A stretch of DNA of 64,000 nucleotides, from the NCBI GenBank assembly GCA_902634935.1, contig CACPMF010000004.1:31838-95837 (forward strand). Direction: 5' to 3'. Positions 9,443-21,519 of the stretch are shown here, piece after piece. How positions within the stretch are numbered: the first letter of the stretch is position 1; each line of letters opens with the position of its first letter. A program made the translations under genes and the position numbers. Origin of the DNA: an uncultured Pelagibacteraceae bacterium (GTDB taxonomy: Bacteria; Pseudomonadota; Alphaproteobacteria; Pelagibacterales; Pelagibacteraceae). Below the pieces are notes generated by a model. The model was given only the letters and a program-made list of their open reading frames with translations, was not told the DNA's origin and did no database searches.

Positions 9443-10717
9443 ATGAGCGCAGAAAATGTTTCTTACGATTTAAAAAGATTTGCGGGTATTAAAAGAGATT
9501 ATACTTCAGAAGAAGTAGAAAGATTAAAAGGCTCAATAAAAATTGAATATTCAGTATGTAAAAATCAGTCACAAAAACTCTGGAAATTACTTAATTCAGA
9601 AAAATATGTAAATACGTTAGGCTCTCTGTCAGGAAACCAGGCTGTTCAACATGCAAAGGCAGGATTAAAAGCAATATATTTAAGTGGATGGCAGGTTGCA
9701 GCAGACGCAAACAGCGCAGGAGAAATGTATCCTGATCAATCACTTTATCCCTATGATAGTGCCCCAAAACTTGTTGAGGCAATGAATAATTCATTGATCA
9801 GAGCTGATCAAATTCAGCATATGGAGTTATCAGACGGTGATATGAAAAAAGAAAATTCTATTGATTATATGTTGCCAATTATAGCTGATGGAGAAGCGGG
9901 ATTTGGTGGTCCTTTAAATGTTTTTGAACTAACAAAAAAATTCATTAAAGCAGGTGCAGCAGGTGTTCATTTTGAAGACCAGCTAGCTAGTGAAAAAAAA
10001 TGTGGCCATATGGGTGGTAAAGTTTTAGTCCCAACAGGCACAATGGTTAGAAACCTGAAGGCAGCGAGGTTGGCAGCTGATATTGCTGATGTTCCTCTCA
10101 TTATACTTGCAAGGACAGATGCCAATGCTGCTAAATTAATTACAAATGATTTCGATGAAAATGATAAACCATTTTTAACCGGCGAGAGATCCCCAGAAGG
10201 TTTTTATTATGTAAAAGATGGCATTGAGCAAGCTATTTCTAGAGGACTAGCTTATGCACCATATGCAGATCTTATTTGGTGTGAAACAGCAACTCCAAAT
10301 TTAAAAGAAGCAAAAAAATTTGCTGATGCTATTCATGAAAAATTTCCAGGTAAATTATTAGCCTACAACTGCTCACCATCATTCAATTGGAAAAAACATT
10401 TGTCAGATGATGAAATAGCAACTTTCCAACAAGAAATTGGAAAAATGGGATATAAATTTCAATTCATTACTTTAGCAGGTTTCCATACCCAGAATATTGC
10501 AATATTTGAGCTTGCAGAAAAATATAAATCAAAAGGGATGAGTGCTTATTCTGAAATTCAAGAACACGAGTTTGCCAGAGAAAAAGATGGTTATACTAGT
10601 GTTAAACATCAAAGAGAAGTAGGGACATCATATTTTGATGCAGTATCTAACACAATAAGTTCTGGAAAAAGCTCAACAACTGCAATGGAAGGATCAACAG
10701 AATCTGAGCAGTTTTAG
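9443..10717 (+). CDS. aceA: isocitrate lyase
   Basis: Catalytic [43 protein letters not shown]. Confidence 0.96.
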   Translation: MSAENVSYDLKRFAGIKRDYTSEEVERLKGSIKIEYSVCKNQSQKLWKLLNSEKYVNTLGSLSGNQAVQHAKAGLKAIYLSGWQVAADANSAGEMYPDQSLYPYDSAPKLVEAMNNSLIRADQIQHMELSDGDMKKENSIDYMLPIIADGEAGFGGPLNVFELTKKFIKAGAAGVHFEDQLASEKKCGHMGGKVLVPTGTMVRNLKAARLAADIADVPLIILARTDANAAKLITNDFDENDKPFLTGERSPEGFYYVKDGIEQAISRGLAYAPYADLIWCETATPNLKEAKKFADAIHEKFPGKLLAYNCSPSFNWKKHLSDDEIATFQQEIGKMGYKFQFITLAGFHTQNIAIFELAEKYKSKGMSAYSEIQEHEFAREKDGYTSVKHQREVGTSYFDAVSNTISSGKSSTTAMEGSTESEQF

Positions 10718-10720
10718 TAA

Positions 10721-11440
10721 TTAGTTTTTTAATTTTTGAATTTGGTCCCAAGCAGAATTTATAGATCTCATTTTCTTTTTACTTTCTTCTATAACTTCAG
10801 GAGGTACACCTTTACTTAAAAGCAAATCAGGATGGTGATCTTTACTTAGTTTAATATATCTTTTTCTTATTTCCGTTAAGCTGTCATCAGGATTACTTTC
10901 AAGTACTATATAAGGGTTTAGCTTGTCAGATGACTTTCTACTTTCCCTCAAGCTATTAAATTGACTTTCACTGAGGCCAAATATTCTTCCAATATCCTCT
11001 ATCATGACCAACTCGGCCTGACTTATGTTACCGTCAGCTTCAGCTATATAGAATAAAATATTTATAACCTCCTCAAGTACGTTTAAATTTCCTTTATAAA
11101 TTTGAGCAATTTGTTCTGCATAAGGCTTATACCCAGTAGACTCATTTTTTGCTTTATTAAAAATTTTTCCAACTTGATCAATTTCATTTTCAGGAATTTT
11201 GAGTTTATCTTTAACTGCAATTAACTCCTCTTTACTGACTTGTCCATCTGCTTTACTTAATTTTGCAGAGAGAACAATCAAAGATAGCGCAAAGATTTGC
11301 TGAGGTTGTGCAAAAGAATTATTTATTGAGCCTTTTGCTCTAGATACCTTTCCACCGATAAAGGAACCTAACAGCATGCCAAAAGGTCCTCCTAGTGAAA
11401 AACCAATCATTCCACCTATCAAACTTCCCCAAATAGACAT
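10721..11440 (-). CDS. TerB plus J-domain (DjlA-like) protein
   Basis: Glycine-rich N-terminus, TerB-like region, C-terminal YIKLSKDHHPDLL (HPD). Confidence 0.85.
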   Translation of the reverse strand: MSIWGSLIGGMIGFSLGGPFGMLLGSFIGGKVSRAKGSINNSFAQPQQIFALSLIVLSAKLSKADGQVSKEELIAVKDKLKIPENEIDQVGKIFNKAKNESTGYKPYAEQIAQIYKGNLNVLEEVINILFYIAEADGNISQAELVMIEDIGRIFGLSESQFNSLRESRKSSDKLNPYIVLESNPDDSLTEIRKRYIKLSKDHHPDLLLSKGVPPEVIEESKKKMRSINSAWDQIQKLKN

Positions 11441-11472
11441 AAATATTTTAAAATTATATAATAAATTTTAAA

Positions 11473-11766
11473 ATGTTAACAACTTCTTTAATCTTATTTA
11501 TACTTTATTTGCTATTCAGCTGGGTAGCTTCATGGATTAGATACTTTAACAAATTAGATAAAAGATTTGGCGAATCCATCTGGAGATATAGTTATGATCA
11601 TCACGTGGTAGGAGCAAGGGATATTTCAATTTTAGATGATAGGAAGTTTGTTTTATTAAGACGGAAAAGAAACAGTGTAATTACAACTATGTACTTTATT
11701 GTTTTTTTAGCGTTTATCTTTTTTATGTCATTAATGGGTGACATACTTATTAAAATAACTGGTTAG
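11473..11766 (+). CDS. small membrane protein
   Basis: 97-aa ORF with two TM segments. Confidence 0.55.
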   Translation: MLTTSLILFILYLLFSWVASWIRYFNKLDKRFGESIWRYSYDHHVVGARDISILDDRKFVLLRRKRNSVITTMYFIVFLAFIFFMSLMGDILIKITG

Positions 11767-12110
11767 TTTTTTAGTTGTTTTCTATTTTTCAAATATAAGA
11801 AAAAAGCAACAAATTCATAACCTATATAAAATAAATGGTAAACAACTGGTAATTTAAAAAATTTGTATAAAATTTTGTATTTTGGAATTTCTTTCCAGAC
11901 TAATAAAAAAGCGTCAACACCAACATAAATTTTTCCATCTTTTTTTACATGTAGCCTTCTTAAAAGCTCTTTATCAGATTTATTTGTTTCTTCTTCTGCT
12001 TCTTTATTTTTAGTAATATCTATCCAGTTGAGCTCGTTAATATTTTCTTTTTTATAAAGATTAATTTCTGCTCTACAAATACTACAAGAATTATTAAAAT
12101 AAACTTTCAT
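11763..12110 (-). CDS. DCC-type thiol-disulfide oxidoreductase (DUF393)
   Basis: N-terminal VYFNNSCSICRAEI motif; GVDAFLLVW. Confidence 0.8.
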   Translation of the reverse strand: MKVYFNNSCSICRAEINLYKKENINELNWIDITKNKEAEEETNKSDKELLRRLHVKKDGKIYVGVDAFLLVWKEIPKYKILYKFFKLPVVYHLFYIGYEFVAFFLYLKNRKQLKN

Positions 12111-12197
12111 TAGTTATATTTATAGTGATTTTTAAAATTTTTCTTAATGTGATAAAACGACTGTTGAAATATTAATTATGGCAACTACATTAATTGG

Positions 12198-13610
12198 ATG
12201 TCAAATTTCTTTAAAAACAGCGACTTAGATAATATTAAAGCAGAGAATATCGTATCAGATACACTAAATAATTGTGATGATGGAGAGTTATATCTTGAAA
12301 ATTCGAAATCAGAATCAATCTTATTAGACGATAACAAAATTAAAAACTCAAGCTATAGCTCTGACTTAGGCTATGGTTTTAGGGCAATTACAGGAGAAGT
12401 TGTAGCTTACTCTCACTCTAATGATATTTCAAAAGACTCTATTCTAAAATCAAGTGAAAATCTTAAAGATACGCTTAAATCGAAAAAGGGTACCTACAAT
12501 CATGAAATTCCCAAATCAAATAAAAAATATTATGAAGATCTAAATCCAATTGAGGAAAAATCTCAAAATTCAAAAATAAAAATTTTAAATGAGGTAAATA
12601 ATTACATTAGATCCAAAGGAGATATTGTTAGCCAGGTAACAGCCAGTTTTTTAGGCGAACACAAGGAAATCGAAATTATACGATCAAATTCTGAGGTTTT
12701 AAAAGATGTAAGACCGCTTGTTAGATTTAATGTTTCAGTAGTATTAGAAAAAAATGGAAAAAAAGAAACTGGTGTTTATGGTATTGGTGGAAGACAGTCA
12801 TATGATGAATATTTAAAAAATGAAAATTGGAAACATGTTTGCGACGAAGCTTTTAGAATTGCTGATGTAAATCTTAAAAGCAAACCAGCTCCTGCAGGAG
12901 AAATGAAAGTCGTTTTAGGACCAGGTTGGCCAGCGATATTAATTCATGAGGCAATTGGACATGGTTTAGAGGGAGATTTTAACAGAAAGAAAACTTCAGC
13001 ATTTCATAATTTGATGGGCCAAAGAGTTGCTAGTGAGGGAGTAACAATAGTAGATGATGGTACTTTAAATCTTCGTAGAGGAAGTCTTACGATTGATGAT
13101 GAAGGCACACCAACAGAGAATACTGTGTTAATTGAAAATGGAATACTTAAAAACTTTATGCAAGATAGGTTAAATGCAAGGCTTATGAATACGAAATCCA
13201 CAGGTAGTGGTCGAAGAGAAAGTTATAAACATGTCGTATTACCAAGAATGAGAAATACAATGATGTTAAGTGGTAAATATTCACAAGATGAAATGATAAG
13301 ATCAGTTGATAAAGGTATATTTGCAGTAAGTTTTGGAGGAGGTCAAGTAGATATTACCTCAGGAAAATTTGTATTTAACTGTACAGAAGCTTATGAAATT
13401 AATGATGGAAAAATTGGTTCTCCAATTAAAGGTGCAACACTAATTGGTGATGGTCCATCAATTTTAAAAGAAGTTTCAATGGTTGGGAATGATATGAAAT
13501 TAGATCCTGGAATTGGTACATGTGGAAAAGCTGGACAAGGTGTTCCAGTAGGAGTTGCTCAACCGTCTATTTTAATTAATAAGATGACGGTTGGTGGAAC
13601 ACAACTTTAA
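12198..13610 (+). CDS. tldD: metalloprotease TldD
   Basis: LIHEAIGHGLEGDFNRK (HExxxH), GRRESYKHVVLPRMRNT. Confidence 0.95.
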   Translation: MSNFFKNSDLDNIKAENIVSDTLNNCDDGELYLENSKSESILLDDNKIKNSSYSSDLGYGFRAITGEVVAYSHSNDISKDSILKSSENLKDTLKSKKGTYNHEIPKSNKKYYEDLNPIEEKSQNSKIKILNEVNNYIRSKGDIVSQVTASFLGEHKEIEIIRSNSEVLKDVRPLVRFNVSVVLEKNGKKETGVYGIGGRQSYDEYLKNENWKHVCDEAFRIADVNLKSKPAPAGEMKVVLGPGWPAILIHEAIGHGLEGDFNRKKTSAFHNLMGQRVASEGVTIVDDGTLNLRRGSLTIDDEGTPTENTVLIENGILKNFMQDRLNARLMNTKSTGSGRRESYKHVVLPRMRNTMMLSGKYSQDEMIRSVDKGIFAVSFGGGQVDITSGKFVFNCTEAYEINDGKIGSPIKGATLIGDGPSILKEVSMVGNDMKLDPGIGTCGKAGQGVPVGVAQPSILINKMTVGGTQL

Positions 13611-13613
13611 AAA

Positions 13614-14930
13614 ATGGTCAAAGATCAAGAGTATTTAAATAGTATAGCAAGTCAAACAATAGAGTATTCCAAAAAGCTCGGTGCCACAGATGTAAATGTT
13701 GAAGTTATTCATTCCATTTCAGAAACAGTCAATTTAAGAAATAAACAATTAGATGAATCAAACAGATCTGATAGCTTCGCTATAGGCATTACGACATATA
13801 TTAACAAAAAAAAATCAACAATTTCATCCTCAAACTTATCAAAAGATAATATTAAAATACTTACAGAAAGATGCATTGAGACAGCAAAAATTACCCCTGA
13901 AGATGAATTTAATTCATTACCTGACAAGGAGTTAATGGCAAAAAATTTTGAAAGTTTAGATCTTTATGATGAATGTCATGTTCCTAATAATAAAAAAATT
14001 GACATATTAAAAGAAGCTGAGGAAGCTGCATCAAAAGAAACTAAGATCATTAATACAGAAACAGACTTTACTGAAAATAAATCAAATTTTGTTTTAGCTA
14101 ATAGCAATGGATTTATGAATGGATATAAAACTTCAAACTTTAATATTAGCTGTGTAGCGGTTGCCCAAAAAGATAGCCAAATGGAGAGAGATTACGAGTT
14201 TACTAGTAAAAGACATTTTTCAGATTTAATTAGTCCTACAAACATAGGCGAAAGTGCTGCAGCAAACACAGTAAAAAAATTAGATCCTAAGAAAATAAAA
14301 AGTGAAAAAATAGGTATTGTATTTGATAAAAAAATTTCGAAAGGTATTTTGAATGTTTTATCTAGCGCAATATCTGCAGGAGCTATTTCAAGAGGAACGT
14401 CATTTTTAAAGAATAAAATTGGTAAAGAAATTTTTCCTAAAACCCTAAATGTTATAGATGATCCAAAAATTAAAAAAGGACTTGGCTCTAAAAATTTCGA
14501 TAGCGAAGGAGTAGAAACTAACAATCTTAAATTAATCGAAAACGGTGTATTAAAAAGTTATTTAGTAGATACTTATTACGGAAAAAAATTAAATTTGAAA
14601 TCAAATGGAAGAAGTGGTGGCACAAGTAACTTATATTTTGAAAATGGGAGTATGCCTCTTGAAACACTACTTAAATCTAGTAAAAAAAATTTATACATTA
14701 CAGAAACAATTGGACATGGCACAAACCTTGTAACAGGGGATTATTCTGTTGGAGCAAATGGTTTTATGGTTGAAAATGGTGAATTTATATATCCTGTAAG
14801 TGAAATTACAATTGCAGGAAATTTTAAAGACATATTTAAAAATATTACTTTGGCTAATGATCTAGAATTTAAATACTCTACTAATGCACCAACTCTTTTA
14901 GTTGAGGGTATGATTGTAGCTGGAAGGTGA
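13614..14930 (+). CDS. pmbA: TldE/PmbA family protein
   Basis: Follows tldD; LGSKNFDSEGVET, LVDTYYGKKLNLKSNGRSGG, GHGTNLVTGDYSVGANGFMVENGE. Confidence 0.93.
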   Translation: MVKDQEYLNSIASQTIEYSKKLGATDVNVEVIHSISETVNLRNKQLDESNRSDSFAIGITTYINKKKSTISSSNLSKDNIKILTERCIETAKITPEDEFNSLPDKELMAKNFESLDLYDECHVPNNKKIDILKEAEEAASKETKIINTETDFTENKSNFVLANSNGFMNGYKTSNFNISCVAVAQKDSQMERDYEFTSKRHFSDLISPTNIGESAAANTVKKLDPKKIKSEKIGIVFDKKISKGILNVLSSAISAGAISRGTSFLKNKIGKEIFPKTLNVIDDPKIKKGLGSKNFDSEGVETNNLKLIENGVLKSYLVDTYYGKKLNLKSNGRSGGTSNLYFENGSMPLETLLKSSKKNLYITETIGHGTNLVTGDYSVGANGFMVENGEFIYPVSEITIAGNFKDIFKNITLANDLEFKYSTNAPTLLVEGMIVAGR

Positions 14931-15898
14931 AAAGTATTTGCGTAATTGGTAGTGGGATTTCTGGTTCAACAATTGCTAATTTGTTATCTAAAAAATATAA
15001 AGTCGATGTTTATGAAAAAGCCAAAGGAATTGGTGGCAGGAGCTCTCATAGAAGGTATTTAAACAAAATAGGTTTTGATCACGGGCTACAATATATCTCT
15101 CCAAAAGCGAGCAAATTTAAAAAATTTTGTTATGGATTACAAAAAAAAAGAGTTTTAAAAAAATGGCAGGGTCCACATAATTTTGATCACAGTAAAGTTT
15201 TAGAGAATAAAAAACATACCAAACTTATTGGAGCAAAAGGAAATAATGCAATATCAAAATATTTATTAAAAAATATTAATTGTATTTTTGGATATGAGCT
15301 ATTTAAAATTGAGAGAATAAGAAAAAATTGGAAATTAAGCTTTTTAAATGGTGATGTTAAATATTATGAAATATTAATAATATCAATTCCTTTTGCACAA
15401 TCAAAAAAACTATTAAAAAAATTTCTTCCTAATTTCTTTAAGAATAAAAAAGTAAAAATGGAGGCAAATATCACAGTTATGACTGTAACAAATAAAATTA
15501 AAAATAATTTTTCAAGTTTCTTATTTAATGATGAAGTAATAGGGTGGGCAGCTAAAGAAAATAGCAAAAAAAGGTTTAAGTACAAATACGATCTTTGGAC
15601 AATTCAAAGCACATTTAAATGGGCTAATAGAAATATTTTAAATTATAGAAATAATAAAAAAAAATTTACGAATTTTTTGATCAATAGATTTAAAAAACTA
15701 TCCAAGATAAATATCAATAAAATATATTTTTCAAATATCCATGGTTGGAAATATTCTGCAAACAAAAAAAACTTAAATATTCAATCTTTATGGAGTAAAT
15801 CTTTAAAAGTTGGGATTTGTGGTGATTGGTTCGGAGGCCCTCGTTATGAAAATGGATGGATAAGCGCCAGTGATTTATATAAAAAAATTACTAATTAA
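14927..15898 (+). CDS. NAD(P)/FAD-dependent oxidoreductase (renalase/amine-oxidase-like)
   Basis: N-terminal IGSGISGSTIANLL...VYEKAKGIGGRSSHRR; C-terminal GICGDWFGGPRYENGWISA; GTG start overlapping pmbA stop. Confidence 0.85.
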   Translation: MKSICVIGSGISGSTIANLLSKKYKVDVYEKAKGIGGRSSHRRYLNKIGFDHGLQYISPKASKFKKFCYGLQKKRVLKKWQGPHNFDHSKVLENKKHTKLIGAKGNNAISKYLLKNINCIFGYELFKIERIRKNWKLSFLNGDVKYYEILIISIPFAQSKKLLKKFLPNFFKNKKVKMEANITVMTVTNKIKNNFSSFLFNDEVIGWAAKENSKKRFKYKYDLWTIQSTFKWANRNILNYRNNKKKFTNFLINRFKKLSKININKIYFSNIHGWKYSANKKNLNIQSLWSKSLKVGICGDWFGGPRYENGWISASDLYKKITN

Positions 15899-16580
15899 CT
15901 TTTTTTAGTCTGTACTCCCAAGTACCTAATCTTTTATATCGAATTTTAACTATCATTGCTCTTTTTTTATCGTACCAAATTTCAAAATCTAGTCTCTTAT
16001 CTTTTGGAAGACTTTCATCAGTAGATTTAAGTCTAAATTTTTCAACATTAATTTCATTTTCATAAAGTCTAATTTTTTCCTTTTTTAGAAATTCTACTGA
16101 CTGTTTTTTGATACTTCCAGAAAGTGGACTAATTTGAGTATCTGATTGTAACAATCTATGATTCCACCAATTACCAATTATATTCTCTAAATTTCCAGTT
16201 CCCTTATACGAAGATCCATTAATTTTAAAATTTCTATTTTCTTTATCGAAGAACACTTCCACAAATTTTTTTTTATCATTTTGTACTGTATCTGATTTAA
16301 AATAAATTAGTTGATCATTTTCGTAAATTTCCAAACCTTCACTAATAACTGAGAAAACTGTTATACCCATTAGTTTAACTTCAAAGTTTGTGGTATTTGT
16401 TACTTCAAATTTTTTTTGAGTTTTATTAAAAAAAAATTTACTAAAGCCTATATATTTATTGTCTTTAAATATTTCCATTTCAATCGATTTAATATTTTTA
16501 TAATGATCAGTGTGAGCATATGCATTTATTTTAAATAAAATTCCTAAAGTAATGAAAAACATTAAAATGATTTTATTCAT
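15891..16580 (-). CDS. exported protein, DUF6134-like
   Basis: Signal peptide; beta-rich protein with FEIWYDKKRAMIVKIRYKRLGTWEYRL. Confidence 0.6.
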   Translation of the reverse strand: MNKIILMFFITLGILFKINAYAHTDHYKNIKSIEMEIFKDNKYIGFSKFFFNKTQKKFEVTNTTNFEVKLMGITVFSVISEGLEIYENDQLIYFKSDTVQNDKKKFVEVFFDKENRNFKINGSSYKGTGNLENIIGNWWNHRLLQSDTQISPLSGSIKKQSVEFLKKEKIRLYENEINVEKFRLKSTDESLPKDKRLDFEIWYDKKRAMIVKIRYKRLGTWEYRLKKVN

Positions 16581-16713
16581 AAAATTTATTAAATTATTTT
16601 AATAGAAATTAATATTTAACTAAAGTGAGAAGATATTATAAGAGAATATAGATAAACTTATTTTCTGTTGTTTATACATAAATTCTGTTATGCAATATGA
16701 TCTTTGATCAATA

Positions 16714-17358
16714 ATGTTTTTAACTATTAAAAAAATTCCAATAAAAACCTGGAGCTCTGAAAAACCTTTAAATTTCAAACCTAAATTTTCAACCTTTTTT
16801 TTTCTTTGTTTAGGATTAGTTTTATTTGGTTTAGGAGAAGGTCTTTTAGTTTTATCAACAACTGGCAATTCACCGTGGTCAGTATTTGCTGAAGGAATAT
16901 CCAAAAAAACGGACATATCGATTGGTGCAGCTACATTTATTGTTAGTGTGAGTGTCTTATTTTTGTGGATTTTTCTAAAACAAAAGCCAGGAATAGGAAC
17001 AGTTATGAATATTATCATTATTGCTGGAATGATCGATGTAACTTTATATTTGTTTGATCCACCAACAAATTTTTTTTCTAAATATTTATTATCAGTTGTT
17101 TCAGTATTGTTAGTTGGATTAGGTAGTGGAATATATTTAGTTGCTAACTTAGGACCAGGACCGAGAGACGGTTTAATGACGGGATTAACAAAAATTATGA
17201 ATTTACCAATTGCTTTTGTGAGAGCTTGCCTTGAAATTTCAGTTGTCTTAATTGGATGGTATTTAGGTGGAACTGTTGGGGTTGGTACATTAATATTTGC
17301 ATTTGGGATAGGCCCTGCAGTTGCCTTTGGTTTATTTTTTGTTAATAAAATTAGTTAG
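16714..17358 (+). CDS. YczE/YyaS/YitT-family integral membrane protein
   Basis: GLGEGLLVLSTTGNSPWSVFAEGISKKT, NLGPGPRDGLMTGL motifs. Confidence 0.75.
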   Translation: MFLTIKKIPIKTWSSEKPLNFKPKFSTFFFLCLGLVLFGLGEGLLVLSTTGNSPWSVFAEGISKKTDISIGAATFIVSVSVLFLWIFLKQKPGIGTVMNIIIIAGMIDVTLYLFDPPTNFFSKYLLSVVSVLLVGLGSGIYLVANLGPGPRDGLMTGLTKIMNLPIAFVRACLEISVVLIGWYLGGTVGVGTLIFAFGIGPAVAFGLFFVNKIS

Positions 17359-19180
17359 CTAAAGAAGCTGCTTTTTCAATTCTTTTTCTCTCGTGAGGAT
17401 CTAAAATTGATTTCCTTAATCTACATGATTTAGGAGTAATCTCTAAAGCCTCATCAGTATTCAGCATGCTTAATTGCTCAGCAATTGACATTTTTCTTAC
17501 CGGAGTAAGGACAACATTTTCATCTGTTCCTTGTGTTCTCATATTTGTTAATTTTTTTCCCTTCATGACATTAATTATCATATCCCCGGGTTTTGGTGCT
17601 AAACCAACTATCATGCCCGAGTAAACAGGGTCGTTATGAGTTACGAACATCTCACCTCTTGCCTGTAGATTAAATATTGCAAAGGCAACAGCTTTACCTT
17701 GTTCCATAGAGATTAAAGCACCATTTCTTCTACCTTCCATCTCTCCTTCAAATTTACTATATGAGTGAAAAATTCTATTTATTACACCTGTGCCTTTTGT
17801 AAGTGTTAAAAATCTACTTGTATAGCCCATTAAACCCCGAGTAGGTGCATGGAAAATAAGTCTCTTTTTATTTTTGCCTGTGTCCTTAAGATCTATCAAC
17901 TTCCCTTTTCTTCTATTCATTGAGTCAATTATTTTTGATGAATATTCCTCATCTAAATCTACGGTTATTTCTTCAAAAGGTTCTAGTTTATTTCCATTAT
18001 CATCTTTTTTGAATAAAACTCTCGGTGGACTTACGGTTAGTTCAAATCCTTCCCTTCGCATTTGTGTAAGAAGTATTTCTAACATTAATTCACCACGTCC
18101 ACTTATTTCAAATGCATCTTTGTTTTCGTTTTCGGAAAATGTAATTCCCACATTATTTTGTGCCTCTACCATCAATCTTTCTCTGATCTGAGTACTTGTT
18201 AATTTTTTACCCTCGGTACCTGCTAGTGGTGAGCTATTTACTGTAATCTTGATTGACATTGTTGGTGGATCAATTGGAGTAGCTTGAATTGGATTATCTA
18301 CATCTAGATCACAAATAGTATCAGCAACATTTGCTTTTTCTAAACCAGCTACAACTACTATATCTCCAGCTTCACCTATTTCTATTGGAACTTTTTTTGT
18401 ACCTTCATATCTAAATATTTTAGTTAATCTTCCTTCATCAACTTTTTCACCATCTAAGTTTATTGCTTTAATTTGTTGGTTTGCTTTTGCTGTACCTTGA
18501 GATATTCGTCCAACTAAACTTCTACCTAAGAAACTATCAGCATAAAGCAAAGTAGACAGCATCGCGAAAGGTTTTGATTTATCAAATTTTGCTGGTTGTA
18601 CATGTTCTATTACTAAATCTAATAATGGATGCAAGTTTTCCCTAGGACCGTCAATTTCTTTACTAGCCCAACCTGATCTACCGCTAGCATATATAACTGG
18701 AAAATCTAATTGCTCCTCATTTGCATCTAAACTTACAAATAAGTCAAATGTTTCATCTAAAACTTCATCAGCTCTTTGATCTGTCTTATCTAATTTATTT
18801 ATTACCACTATTGGTTTTAGCCCTTGCTTAAGTGCTTTTGCTAAAACAAATTTAGTTTGAGGCATCACTCCTTCAGCTGAGTCAATTAATAACAAAGCTC
18901 CATCCGCCATGCTTAAAACTCTCTCTACTTCTGCTGCAAAATCTCTGTGTCCAGGAGTGTCAATTATGTTTATTCTTGAATTATTCCAATTAATGGATGC
19001 TGGTTTGGCTAAAATTGTAATTCCTCTCTCTTTTTCAAGTTCACCGGAATCCATTAATCTTTCATCTACAACTTCATTTTCTCTAAAAGATCCGCTTTGT
19101 TTCATCAGATTGTCGATTAAGGTTGTTTTACCGTGATCGACGTGAGCGATAATGGTTATGTTTCTAATTTCAGTTGTCAT
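17351..19180 (-). CDS. typA: translational GTPase TypA/BipA
   Basis: AHVDHGKTTLIDNLMKQSG, DTPGHRDFAAEVERVL, NKLD; full-length 609 aa. Confidence 0.97.
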   Translation of the reverse strand: MTTEIRNITIIAHVDHGKTTLIDNLMKQSGSFRENEVVDERLMDSGELEKERGITILAKPASINWNNSRINIIDTPGHRDFAAEVERVLSMADGALLLIDSAEGVMPQTKFVLAKALKQGLKPIVVINKLDKTDQRADEVLDETFDLFVSLDANEEQLDFPVIYASGRSGWASKEIDGPRENLHPLLDLVIEHVQPAKFDKSKPFAMLSTLLYADSFLGRSLVGRISQGTAKANQQIKAINLDGEKVDEGRLTKIFRYEGTKKVPIEIGEAGDIVVVAGLEKANVADTICDLDVDNPIQATPIDPPTMSIKITVNSSPLAGTEGKKLTSTQIRERLMVEAQNNVGITFSENENKDAFEISGRGELMLEILLTQMRREGFELTVSPPRVLFKKDDNGNKLEPFEEITVDLDEEYSSKIIDSMNRRKGKLIDLKDTGKNKKRLIFHAPTRGLMGYTSRFLTLTKGTGVINRIFHSYSKFEGEMEGRRNGALISMEQGKAVAFAIFNLQARGEMFVTHNDPVYSGMIVGLAPKPGDMIINVMKGKKLTNMRTQGTDENVVLTPVRKMSIAEQLSMLNTDEALEITPKSCRLRKSILDPHERKRIEKAASLAN

Positions 19181-19350
19181 TTGAGCGCCGTTATATATAA
19201 AAAATATTTTTTTAAAACATCTAAAAATACAATATTACAAAGCATTTTTTCTCAATTACTAAGTGATGGATACAACTTGAGTATAAATATAGATTCGCAA
19301 TATGTGGTTAATTATAAAAAGACTGCATAAATTTGTTAGATTAAGTTTTC

Positions 19351-19368
19351 ATCCACCATGAAGTGGAT
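19351..19368. repeat. short inverted repeat next to groEL terminator
   Basis: ATCCAC-CATGAA-GTGGAT. Confidence 0.4.
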
Positions 19369-19371
19369 AAA

Positions 19372-19398
19372 AAAAGGCCATCACAAGGACGGCCTTTT
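19372..19398 (-). terminator. Rho-independent terminator of groESL
   Basis: AAAAGGCCATC-ACAAG-GACGGCCTTTT stem (one mismatch), T-run on the minus strand downstream of groEL stop. Confidence 0.8.
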
Positions 19399-19425
19399 AA
19401 AATTTTGTTTTAAGCAAACAGGATA

Positions 19426-21093
<1,668 letters not shown>

Positions 21094-21104
21094 TTAATTA
21101 ATTA

Positions 21105-21398
21105 TTATTTTCCAGATGAAATACCCATAATGTCAGACTCTTTCATTATGCTGTATTCTTTACCATCTATTTTGACTTCGGTTCCTGACCACTTTCCAAA
21201 AAGAACTTTGTCACCAACTTTAACATCCATAGGGATAATTTTTCCATCCTCTGTTTTTGCACCACCACCAACTGCAACTACTTTACCTTCTTGAGGTTTT
21301 TCTTGAGCTGTGTCAGGGATAATTATTCCACCAGCAGTTTTTTCACTGCTATCTAATACTTCGATTAACACTCTATCGTGTAACGGTTTGAACTTCAT
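21105..21398 (-). CDS. groES: co-chaperonin GroES
   Basis: [44 protein letters not shown]. Confidence 0.97.
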   Translation of the reverse strand: MKFKPLHDRVLIEVLDSSEKTAGGIIIPDTAQEKPQEGKVVAVGGGAKTEDGKIIPMDVKVGDKVLFGKWSGTEVKIDGKEYSIMKESDIMGISSGK

Positions 21399-21422
21399 AT
21401 AAACTCCTTTAAATTAGCAATC

Positions 21423-21452
21423 ATATAAAGGTCAATAATGAGTATTTCAAGA
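21423..21452 (-). promoter_or_regulatory. putative heat-shock (RpoH-type) promoter for groESL
   Basis: Reverse strand TCTTGAAA-N13-CCTTTATAT, resembling the hsp20 promoter; no CIRCE element seen. Confidence 0.5.
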
Positions 21453-21519
21453 TCCCTTTAGAAATTTATGGCACCAAAAAAGCAAAGAATTAATTAGATT
21501 TTTAGGCTATATCTCAATT

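Noticed and set aside
16620-17018. 132-aa minus-strand ORF
   Set aside because: Mostly antisense to the well-supported YczE-like membrane protein
17874-18191. 105-aa plus ORF and other antisense ORFs within typA, groEL, tldD, pmbA, ileS, smc
   Set aside because: All lie antisense to strongly supported genes with biased composition
19133-19330. 65-aa ORF in the groEL-typA gap
   Set aside because: Starts inside typA antisense; no recognisable family; likely chance
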